Source: Atriophallophorus winterbourni (lineage: Eukaryota; Platyhelminthes; Trematoda; Plagiorchiida; Microphallidae). Taken from it: a stretch of DNA of 64,000 nucleotides. The stretch covers positions 113,597 through 177,596 of the forward strand of contig JACCGJ010004930.1 of NCBI GenBank assembly GCA_013407085.1, written 5' to 3'. Position numbers and translations under genes: made by a program. Shown here piece after piece: positions 1 to 8,621 of this stretch (position 1 is the first letter of the stretch; each line of letters opens with the position of its first letter). A model generated the notes under the pieces. That model saw only the letters and a program-made list of their open reading frames with translations, was not told the DNA's origin and did not search any database.

Positions 1-43
1 CATAAAGCCCTAATAGAAGCCCATAATTCCATACAAATATTCG

Positions 44-1507
44 ATGTATCAATTCAATTCAATTTTCAATTCAATTTAATGGTCTAAATAGCACATAGCT
101 TTACAAAAACCACAGAATGATATGCGAATTACAAATAACATATGTAGTAAAACGGGGTGTGTTTGCCTACTGATTACTTCAGGAATCACGTAAAAATACA
201 TAGAGCAGAAATTGTTTTCAACCGGTTTGATAGGGTAAATATGTATAGTTTACTTGGATGCATTGGTTCAAAGCTTTATGATGCAGAATATATTGTTTCA
301 ATGTTTGGATTGGTCAACATGAAATTGTCCAAATTCGATTTGAATATATCCAAGTTGGGTGAATGTGCAACATTACAAGGTAGGCAGTTCCAGGTAAAGC
401 ATACACGTACAGAATAAAAGTACCTTCGACAGTTCAGTCTCGAGTCAGGAATATGTACTGTATAGTCGTGACTCCGGCTGGTTCTGCGTGGTAGTCGCGT
501 GAATAGTTGATTTAGGGGATGGTTGGGGGTATGCAGTATATTGAACATAAGTATCAAATCACCTCTAAGACGGCGGTAGCGAAAGTCGAATAGATTGAGA
601 CTTGCAATACGATATTCGTATTGTTTGTGCTTCAAACCGCGTACGAGCTTGGTAGTCGGATGATATATTCTCTGCAAGAGGCTCATGTCCTTTTGAAGCC
701 AGGGTGACCACGCCTGAACCGCTTACTCCATGGTTGGCCTCAAGTACGTAATAATTATTCGATGAACGGTTTGCTTAGTGAAACTCCCGAACACGCGTTT
801 TAGCAGTAGCAGTACTTGCGACGTTTTTTCATAGACAGCTGTGGCGTTATGCAACGGTTTCAACGTGCTGCTTACCCACACATTCAAGTCCTTCTACTTG
901 TCAGTGCTTTCAAGAATATGGGAACCAAGGGTGTAAGAGAACTCAAAATATCTTCCAACAGTCAATACCTTGTATTTGCTGAAATTGAAAGATAGTTCAT
1001 TTCTAACTGACCAGTTCTGTAAGGCATCAAGGTCCAGCTGAAGCTGTCTGCAATCTTCAGTTGTGCGCACCTGCGTCCACAGCTTGATTTCATCCACAAA
1101 TAACAAGATTTTGCTGCGAACAAGTTTCGGTAAGTCGTTTACATAGAACAGGAAAATAATTGGTACAAGCACTGATCCCTGCGGCACCACACTCGTTACT
1201 GCAATGGGTCGTGATAAAGCACCGTCAACACTTACTCGAATGACACGGTCGCGGAGATAATCCTCAAACCAGGCTAGTAATGAACCCCTGATGCCACATT
1301 GCTCCATTTTTTTGTAGTAACAGACTGTGGTTGACACGATCGAATGCTTTGGACATATCAAGATAACACGCGTGTATGATGATACCTTTGCCTACAGCTC
1401 GTGTCCAGTCATCGAGGGAGAGCAGAAGGTTTGAAAGGCAAGAGAGTCTTTTCCTGGAGCCGTGTTGTTCGACTGCGAGCAAGCAATTGTCTTCCAGATG
1501 TTTTGTA
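44..1507 (-). mobile_element. CR1-like LINE copy 1, 5'-truncated and degraded
   Basis: A minus-strand reverse transcriptase remnant. Recognisable CR1/jockey-type RT motifs are CYLDMSKAFDRVNH (about 1330-1370), a VPQGSVL block near 1165-1185 and a C-terminal tail (HIPDSRLNCRRYFYSVRV) at 276-686. The polymerase box reads LLFVDEIKLW instead of the usual LFADDIKLW, so a catalytic aspartate is lost. The frame also shifts between 1264 and 1361 and is broken between 690 and 890, so the copy is dead. Its 3' end lies at the left, marked by short ATTGA-like repeats at 44-80. Sequence on both sides (ttcgatgt / acatcctcact) matches the uninterrupted host repeat near 2270-2290, which places the insertion inside an intron module. 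Boundaries are accurate to some tens of bases. Confidence 0.8.
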
Positions 1508-1881
1508 CATCCTCACTACATTGCTGTACTGTTCAAATCTGAGGAGTACGCGTGGTGTTTCAATGTTGTGAACGTTCAATTGTGTTAAGGTTTACATGAG
1601 TTTACCTTGATTATCTATGTTAGCTGTGTTACCCGTGTGTTATCTGTGTTTGTCAAATCTGTAATCTGTCTGTTCTAGGAATATTATTTAAACTGCAATA
1701 ATGCTTGAGCTTATATATGTTTCTTCATGAGTATCGGAAATTAAAGTAAAACTCAAAGGACAAGGCGGATTAATGAAACCTCTTGATAACTCAGGTCATA
1801 TGATAACATTTATATGCATATTAAAAAATATTAAGAATTAGAGAATCCTTATTTCCGTTATGTATTCCAATGTTCTTCCAG

Positions 1882-1908
1882 ATGACGTTGGATTTGGACC
1901 ATCAACAA
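1882..1908 (+). CDS. Micro-exon A1 (27 bases, phase 1-1)
   Basis: A 27-base exon between a polypyrimidine acceptor (ttcttccag) and a consensus donor (gtaagtatt). Read in phase 1 (two bases, eight codons, one base) it gives DVGFGPST with no stop. The length is a multiple of three, so skipping it keeps the frame. Diverged copies at the same place in other modules (7844, 14349) give NVAPGLLS and YVASGPS. Small symmetric exons of this kind are the defining trait of platyhelminth micro-exon genes. Upstream exons were not found because a LINE sits just upstream. Expression is unproven. Confidence 0.55.
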
Positions 1909-2713
1909 GTAAGTATTTTAAAGAGCGTCCATTAATCACACAAATTGCACGACAGGTATCTTGTTGTTCCCAATTATTAGGAAAGGACTCAAGGATCAGT
2001 GTCCACATGTGGTTGAAAACAATGAGAAAAAAAAGAAATTGTGCTTGTATGATTGAGAGAACATAGGTCTCATCAAATCTCGAATAAAATATTCGTTATA
2101 ATTAACGGCTACGTTGGCAGTAAATAAAATGTTTTAAGAGTATCTAATCTTCAAATCATGCGAGCTCCATACAAGCATCCCATGTGAATTCCCAACTTAT
2201 CATTGGTCAGATTTATGCATCGTCACCATGAAGCCCAAATATAATCTACTAATTTTATAAAATTATTCGATGTGGCGGTACATCCTCACTCCACAAAATT
2301 ATAATGTAGCGGAACGTCCTCACTCTATCGCTGGACAGTCTACTTGTGTGCAGTTCACGTGGTGTTACCATATTGTGAACGTTCAATTGTGTTAAGGTTA
2401 ACCTGTGTTTTCTTGGTTATCTGTGTTGGCTGTGTTACCTGATTGTTATCTGTGTTTGCTAACTCTGTTATGTGCGTGTGCTAGGAAGATTTTTCGGACT
2501 GCAATAATGCTTGAGTTTATTTATATTTCTTCATAAGTATCGAAAATTAAAGTAAATTTTTAAGGACAAAACAGATTAGTGAAACCTCTTGCTCCAAACC
2601 TAAATTTTAACATGAGGATGACTCAGCGCCTAGGATTACATATATATGCATATTAAGAAACATTAGGAATTAGAGAATCATTATTTTCGTTATGTTTTCC
2701 ACTGTTTTTCCAG

Positions 2714-2740
2714 ATAAACCTCAACCACCACCCCCAAAGT
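2714..2740 (+). CDS. Micro-exon A2 (27 bases, phase 1-1, proline-rich)
   Basis: Flanked by tttttccag and a strong donor gtaagtatat. Phase 1 translation is KPQPPPPK. The paralogous exon at 13459 has the same length, acceptor and donor but encodes KRQPASPM. All four base differences change an amino acid, while the introns on both sides are easily aligned. Proline-rich octapeptides of this sort suit a flexible extracellular linker, but that is inference. Confidence 0.6.
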
Positions 2741-3399
2741 GTAAGTATATTTGACAGCGAGGGATGTCGTTTGTACTAATAACCAGTTTAAGCTCATGAG
2801 GTAACAAATACGTCGAATGCATTTGATCACATGATCATAAACAAAAGGCACATGTGCATGCATTTCCATCAATCACACCAATTGCACTCATTAGGAAAGG
2901 ACTTAAGGTTCAGGGTTAACATGTGCTTGCAAAAGATGAAAAAGAATAAAGATATTGTGCTTGTATGATTAAGAGTACATAGGTCTAATCAAATCTCGAA
3001 TATAATATGCGTTCTAATTAACGACAACGTAAGTTGTAAATAAAACGTTTTAAGAATATCCTTACTTCAAATCATGCGAGCTCCATACATGCATCTCATG
3101 TAAATTCCCAACTAATCATTGGTCAGATTTATGTATCGCCACCATGAAGCCCAAACATAATCTTCTCATCTCATAAAACTATTCGATGTGGCGGTACATC
3201 TTCACTCCATAAAACTATAATGTAGCGGAACGTCCTCACTCCATCGCTGGACAGTCTACTTCTGTGCAGTTCACGGCAAGAATAAATTGTTCATTCTGTA
3301 AACAGTGATTAGCAACATATTGGTTGACGCAATTGTTTCCACGCTTGAGCAGATCAAAGACAAAATGCGTGTATTTATTTTCATTATTCGACTAAATAT

Positions 3400-3660
3400 T
3401 TTCCTAAAAGCCGTTCAGAACATTGTCGTAACATGTCTAGAAGACGCTGCAAATTGTATAGCGTTTTTAAATCTACTAGAAACCTAATACCTAAGTTATT
3501 ATCTTCAGTTCTACAACCTTGTCATTGTTCTCTATGTTAGTACACCTGTTAACCTGTAATATTTTACGATTTGTCAAATTCAGCGGAAGTTCATTTTAAG
3601 AAGCTTTTTTGTGCAATGCATTCGGGTTGTTTTTCATTAAAACACAATTATAATTTGTCA
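3400..3660. repeat. Segment duplicated at 30600-30860
   Basis: Non-coding stretch upstream of exon B1. It shares a run of recognisable blocks (ttctacaaccttg, tgaaatgcattcaggttgtt-like text, aaacacaa) with 30600-30860, upstream of exon B3. It shows that the B-C exon pair at 32.7 kb and the one at 3.9 kb descend from the same duplicated module. Confidence 0.5.
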
Positions 3661-3717
3661 TAAAATAGTAAATATACAAGAAAATTCTTTATTTGCTTTG
3701 ACATTATTTCTGTCTGC

Positions 3718-3815
3718 ATATATATAATATACTAGATATATATATTATTAGAGATATATTATTATATATATATTATCATATATATATCATTGTATATATT
3801 TATATATATACACTG
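3718..3815. repeat. AT-rich simple repeat
   Basis: Interrupted (TA)n-type low-complexity tract between the intron module and exon B1. Confidence 0.85.
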
Positions 3816-3878
3816 AAAATACCTTCTTTATAACATTTTAAGCCATGATTTATTAAAGCAAATTAAATTTGATTTGAG

Positions 3879-3917
3879 CCACACAGTCAGTCCTTGATGG
3901 GTTTAGGAAGTTATTAC
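3879..3917 (+). CDS. Exon B1 (39 bases, phase 1-1)
   Basis: Begins after aaatttgatttgag and ends before the donor gtaagg. Phase 1 reading gives TQSVLDGFRKLL between two split codons. The paralogous exon at 14476 is also 39 bases long and shares the upstream intron text (ataacattttaagccatgat). Only 44 bases separate it from exon C1. The acceptor is gag rather than the cag seen in the other copies, so splicing may be weaker here. Confidence 0.5.
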
Positions 3918-3961
3918 GTAAGGAACCTGATATTCGAATTAAATTCCTCCGTTTCTTTCAG

Positions 3962-3985
3962 ATGACATCGTAATTCACAAACCCA
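3962..3985 (+). CDS. Exon C1, 3' part replaced (partial)
   Basis: Starts after the polypyrimidine acceptor cgtttctttcag, 44 bases beyond B1. The first codons (DIVIHKP in phase 1) match exon C2 at 14559. Around 3985 the match to C2 ends, and the sequence becomes the leader-block repeat (ttgttccttaaaagaacgaag, compare 16634). No donor in phase follows, so this copy looks truncated by the duplication junction and is probably non-functional. Confidence 0.4.
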
Positions 3986-4235
3986 CTTGTTCCTTAAAAG
4001 AACGAAGTTTTTCTTATATTGCAATCAGTTAAATGTCTGTGTTATGACACAGCATTTCCCATCATGATATACTTTGGTCGGTGTTATCAGATCATATCAG
4101 ATTATAATCAGATTATCAAAATAGAACGTGTAACAAATTGTTACTGGTACAAAAACATAACGATAATTACTCCAATAACCTTAGAAGCCGCCCAACGAAC
4201 ACGCGGACATTGTACTTGAAATTGTTTTTTAACCT
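3986..4235. repeat. Partial copy of the leader block
   Basis: Matches the block that precedes the 240-base arrays at 12.0, 16.6 and 24.9 kb (cagttaaat-tct-tg-taatgacacagcatttcccatcatgatata and following). Only the central third is present. Confidence 0.7.
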
Positions 4236-4515
4236 GTTCAATTTTTATACATCATATGGAAAATAAATCCAAATGTTTAGGATTGAAATGACAGAAACTC
4301 AAAGGCTAATATGCATGCATTACTATAACACACACATACGATATCGGGACTGTAGGATCACGATCTCAATGCGATTTAAGTAGCTGATGTCTAATATAAG
4401 GAAAGGCCTTTGTATGATAATGTTGGATAAGTTTTTCTAATCAATTACGGGCCTATATCCGGAATCGCTTTGTCTGTTCTTCGATTCTACTTTGAATTTT
4501 GCTGAAGGTCCTACC
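4236..4515. repeat. Segment duplicated at 19612-19885, with no LINE on its right
   Basis: Shares tgttcaattttt-tacatcatatgg and a long run down to ccggaatcgcttt-ctgttctt-gattcta with 19612-19885. In the 19.9 kb copy the RTE endonuclease begins directly after this text. Here different sequence follows, so this copy is either the empty or the truncated state. From 4520 to 5160 I see no coding signal, only short echoes of the same repeats. Confidence 0.6.
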
Positions 4516-5625
4516 TCATCATTAAAACTACATTCAACACCAAACGTCTCCAATTCATCTGAAAAAGCGATCCTTCAGTAGCATACACCGCACAACCTTG
4601 AACATTTGAGAACAACAAACTAGAATCAGGTGCAATGGACTTGAAATATGAGTGGAAGTCGTACACGCTAGGTTTCTCATTGAATTAGATGTTTTACATC
4701 GAAAAAAACGTCCATATAAATTCTTTCGCTTTCAAAGGTAAATAAGCATACACTTTAAGATGACCAACTGCAATAAACATGATATGGTACAATGCAAATC
4801 TGTTCAATTTTTATAATTCATATGGAATATACCACATCCTGTTGAAGAGTAAAATGACAGAAATACGAAGTTCCATATGATCGCATTATTATGACAAACA
4901 AACACCCTAAGAGAGGATTTTCTGCTGTTTGCAGTCAACAGTTATGCGGTGTAAGATTAGTATGCCCAGGAGATTATAACTTGAAAGAATCGAAAACAAT
5001 TTGTGTTTGTATGACGCGGTTGCATGAGGTGGGTATGAACAACCTGTTCAATCAAATCAGCTCACAACGATGTAGAACTGGTTTGAAAACATGAACATGA
5101 GTGAAACGTAACATTTGCTTATTTTCCATCATACACACACATTTCATGTAGGGTTTCGCTTTGTTATATTTAATTAGGAAAGAACATTAGTATCAGTATT
5201 GAAATGTGCTTCAAATAGCGGAAGAAAAAATAAATGAAACTTCGCATGTATGAACTATAGAACATAGGTCTAATCAAATATCGAATAAAATAAGCGTTAT
5301 AGTTTAGGACAACGTACGTAGTAAATGAAATATTTGAAGCGTATCTTCACTTCAAAAAGCATCACATGCATTCACAACTAGGCATTGGTCGGATTTATGT
5401 ATCGTTACCATAAAGCCCGAATATAATCCCACAATTCAATGATATTATTCGAGGTATCGATACATCCTCACGCCGTCGCTTTAGTGTCTACTTCTAAGTA
5501 ATACACGGGGTGTTTCCATGTTGTGAAAGTTTAATTGGGTTGAGGTTTCCCTGTGTTTACCTTGGTTATCTGTGTTAGCTGTGTTACCTGACTCTTATCT
5601 GTGTTTGTTAAATCTGTTATATGTA

Positions 5626-7598
5626 TTTGATTCAAAGTTAATCAAAGTTATTCAAAGTTTTAATGGTCCAAAAAGTAAATACTTTACAGTAACCACAGAT
5701 TAAAAATATAGGGAATTCATAAAAACAACACAAATGTTTTATACACATGGAAAGTCAGCACGTGTATTCAGGTGCAAGGTTGGGTTTGGTCAACATATAC
5801 TTGTCAAGTTCAGCCTTGAACATGTTCAGGCTTGTTGCGCAAATGATATGTGGGGGCAGGGAGTTCCATAGAAAACAGACTCTGACAGCAAAGAAAAACC
5901 TTCGACAATTTGATCTGGAGTGTGGAATAATTAACTTGTATCCATGCGATCTGCTACCACGTGCTTCTTGCCGATGAAACAGGTGTTCGAGTGGGTGATC
6001 CACTGTATGCAGAATATTGAAAAGCAGGATCAAGTCACCCCTGAGACGACGGTACGAAAAGTCAAAAAGGTTTAGTGTTGCAATCCGCTCCTCGTATGGC
6101 CTGTTGTATAGACCGGTCACCAGTTTTGTAGCGCGATGGTATACCCGTTGCAGCAAGGTCATGTCCTTTTGTAACCATGGGGACCATGCTTGAACAGCAT
6201 ACTCCATTGTTGGTCTGATATAGGTGTTAATTATACGTGGGAGTATCTGCTTTGAGAAACGACCGAAGATCCTTCTGAGCAATGCTAAGATTTGGCAGGA
6301 CTTTTTGTATACAACAGAACAGTGCCGTGAAGACTTCAGGTTACTGCTAATCCACACGCCCAGGTCTTTCTCTTCAGTAACCCATGGAAGTTGCTGAGAT
6401 CCCAGAGAGTATGAGAATTCGAATGATTTACCGACGTTCAACATTTTACATTTTTGGATGTTGAATGGTAAGCAGTTCCGCAAGGACCAATTATGAAGTG
6501 CTTCGAGATCTTTTTGCAGAATTTCGCAATCTTCTATGGTGCGTATGCTAGTCCAGACTTTGATGTCATCCGCAAATAAAATGATTTTTCTGCGTACGAT
6601 TTCAGGTATATCATTCGCGTACACGAGGAAGAGTATTGGCCCCAAGACTGAGCCTTGAGGTACGCCACTTGTAACTTCTACTGGGCTTGATAGTGCCCCA
6701 TCAACTCTAACCCTTATAACTCTACCAGTCAAGTAGTCCTTTATCCAGGCCAGTAATCTGCCGCATACCCCGAGCTGCTCCAATTTTTGTAGCAGTATGC
6801 TGTGGTTAACACGATCAAAAGCTTTAGACATGTCCAAGTAACACGCATGGATAGGGCATCCATCGTCCACGGCTCGAGTCCAATTATCAAGAGTTATGAG
6901 AAGATTGGTGAGACAGGAGTGTCTTGTCCTGAATCCGTGCTGTGCGATGGAAAGAAGCTTATTTTGTTCCAAGTGTTTGATAAGTTCGTCGGCCACAAGT
7001 CGTTCGAGAACTTTAGAGACCACTGGCAACAACGTGACTGGTCTGTAGTTAGACGCATCAGATCGGTTCCCTCCTTTGTATATCGGAGTGATTAGTCCAC
7101 ATTTCCAGTCATTAGCAACCGTGCTACAACTCAAGGACAGGTTGAAAAGGTCAGAGAGTGGTGAGAATAGAGCATGGGCGCATTGCTTTAGGATGAATGG
7201 TGTTATTTCATCAGCACCTGGGGATTTTTTTGTATTTAACCCGCGTAGCTTTACCAGGACACTCTCGGGTTTCACAACGATTTCGTGTATTGTATTCGGC
7301 GACCTGAATGCAGGTAAATCGTAGGATACGCGCTCGTTAGGGTAGAACACTCTAGAGTAAAATTGAGCGAGTTCGTTAGCGGCTTCGAGAGCTGTGGATG
7401 TAGTTCCAGTTGTTGTAAGTAAAGCAGAAACACCTGGCTTTACCCTGGCCTTTCTGTTCACGATCTGGAAGAGGAGCTTCGGATTTCGTTCAATTTTATC
7501 CATCAGATTCATTTGATACTTTTCTTTATCCTCCTGGACAAGTTTAGTAACTTTGTTTCTCAACAAACGGTAAGATTCCCAAGATTCAGGTGTTGAAT
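5626..7598 (-). mobile_element. CR1-like LINE copy 2, 5'-truncated, long RT ORF intact
   Basis: Minus-strand insertion into an intron module. The host text breaks after tctgttatatgt and resumes at gtgctaggaagatta, which are contiguous in the copy near 2465-2490. The element 3' end is at the left and carries a short tandem of the ttcaaagttaat type, typical of CR1 elements rather than a poly(A) tail. The 5' end stops within the linker before the RT domain, so the endonuclease and ORF1 are missing, as expected for abortive target-primed reverse transcription. Confidence 0.85.
5755..7566 (-). CDS. Reverse transcriptase of CR1-like LINE copy 2 (603 aa, N-truncated)
   Basis: RNA-directed DNA polymerase of a non-LTR retrotransposon. 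Visible in order: KKSPGADEITP (about residue 115), the GNRSDASNYRPVTLLPV block, AQHGFRTRHSCLTNLL, HACYLDMSKAFDRVNH with its catalytic aspartates, SGVPQGSVLGPILFL, and the polymerase box LFADDIKVW near residue 331. The C-terminal LINE tail follows (HSRSNCRRFFFAVRVCFLWNSLP). The catalytic FADD is intact and there is no internal stop over 603 codons, so the copy is fairly young. The apparent start is only the first methionine; similarity continues a few codons upstream to the 5' truncation at 7598. Without the endonuclease it cannot mobilise itself. Confidence 0.9.
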   Translation of the reverse strand: MLRNKVTKLVQEDKEKYQMNLMDKIERNPKLLFQIVNRKARVKPGVSALLTTTGTTSTALEAANELAQFYSRVFYPNERVSYDLPAFRSPNTIHEIVVKPESVLVKLRGLNTKKSPGADEITPFILKQCAHALFSPLSDLFNLSLSCSTVANDWKCGLITPIYKGGNRSDASNYRPVTLLPVVSKVLERLVADELIKHLEQNKLLSIAQHGFRTRHSCLTNLLITLDNWTRAVDDGCPIHACYLDMSKAFDRVNHSILLQKLEQLGVCGRLLAWIKDYLTGRVIRVRVDGALSSPVEVTSGVPQGSVLGPILFLVYANDIPEIVRRKIILFADDIKVWTSIRTIEDCEILQKDLEALHNWSLRNCLPFNIQKCKMLNVGKSFEFSYSLGSQQLPWVTEEKDLGVWISSNLKSSRHCSVVYKKSCQILALLRRIFGRFSKQILPRIINTYIRPTMEYAVQAWSPWLQKDMTLLQRVYHRATKLVTGLYNRPYEERIATLNLFDFSYRRLRGDLILLFNILHTVDHPLEHLFHRQEARGSRSHGYKLIIPHSRSNCRRFFFAVRVCFLWNSLPPHIICATSLNMFKAELDKYMLTKPNLAPEYTC

Positions 7599-7843
7599 GC
7601 AGTATGTGCTAGGAAGATTACTTGGACGGCAATAGTGCTTGAGTTTATTTACGTTTCTTCATAAGTGTCGAAACATTAAGGTAAATTATAAAAGACAAAA
7701 CGGATTATTCAAACCTTTTGCTCAAAACAAAACATTTTGATATGATGTTAATTCAGCTCCTAGGCATCCATATATATGAACAATAAGGAATATTGAGAAT
7801 TAGAAAATCATTATTTTCGTTAACTTTTCCACTGTTTTTTCAG

Positions 7844-7870
7844 ATAACGTTGCACCTGGACTATTATCAA
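7844..7870 (+). CDS. Micro-exon A3 (27 bases, phase 1-1)
   Basis: Acceptor ctgttttttcag, donor gtatgtgta. Phase 1 translation NVAPGLLS. It is the counterpart of A1 and A5 in the module that LINE copy 2 split, so the exon and both its splice sites survived the insertion. Confidence 0.5.
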
Positions 7871-8140
7871 GTATGTGTATCAGACAACGTCGGATGACGT
7901 TTGTAAGAATAACCTTTTCAATCTCACTAGCCAACAAATACGTGGAATGCATTTGAACACATGATCATGAACAAAAGGCACACTTGCATGCATCTCATCA
8001 ATCACACACATTACACGACAGGTTTCGTGTTGTTTGCACTCATTAGGAAAGGATTGGAGGATTAAGGACCGCATGCGCTTGAAAAAGATGAATAAGAATA
8101 AACGAAATTGCGCTTGTATGCCACTGTTTTATAGTGTTAC

Positions 8141-8621
8141 CTGTTCAATAATGCATTTTGTGATAGGCCACAATTAATTAAAATGTCCTATCATCTTCCC
8201 AACACAATAATTATTACTATTGGTGGTGTGCACAGTGAATTGACAACGGACAATATATCAAGTTTTAAATAACACTTTTGCAAGAATGTATTAAGCGCAT
8301 TATTAATAATCTAACCTAAATCAATTTATTAAATGCGAAACATATAGCTGAAGCGATGGTACACTTGGCCGCCACGTTGCAAGCACAGCAATAATGTTTT
8401 TATCTTAAGGTTTGAGAAACGTTTACCACGTTTCTCTTGAAAAAAATAAAAGGGTCATACAATCACGAAAATTTGTTTTGTTGCGACGTTATATGAACTC
8501 GCGCTGCACCTCTGACTAAGAATTAGTGAGCTATCGCGTTTGGAAGCGGAGCGTGGGTGTCAACATAACTTGTTTGTACACTCAGAACATTTTGGTAAAT
8601 GACATGAAGAATAACCGGATT
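8141..8621. other. No gene seen
   Basis: AT-rich sequence between the end of the intron module and LINE copy 3. I found no exon-like segment, repeat or RNA gene here. Confidence 0.5.

Larger units (their letters stand above)
1508..3265 (+). repeat. Two tandem copies of an intron module carrying micro-exons
   Basis: Two direct copies of a module of about 0.8-0.9 kb (about 1508-2290 and 2291-3190). Each runs from a tacatcctcact box, through a stretch rich in repeated tgtgttagctgtgttacc-like text, to a polypyrimidine tract, a 27-base micro-exon and its downstream intron. Further copies lie at about 5160-5625 continuing at 7599-8120 (split by LINE copy 2) and at 13396-14345. The modules are the duplication units of the 5' part of the micro-exon locus. 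Confidence 0.75.

Noticed and set aside
157..417. Plus-strand open frame opposite the LINE tail
   Set aside because: Antisense of the degraded CR1 C-terminal region; no independent support.
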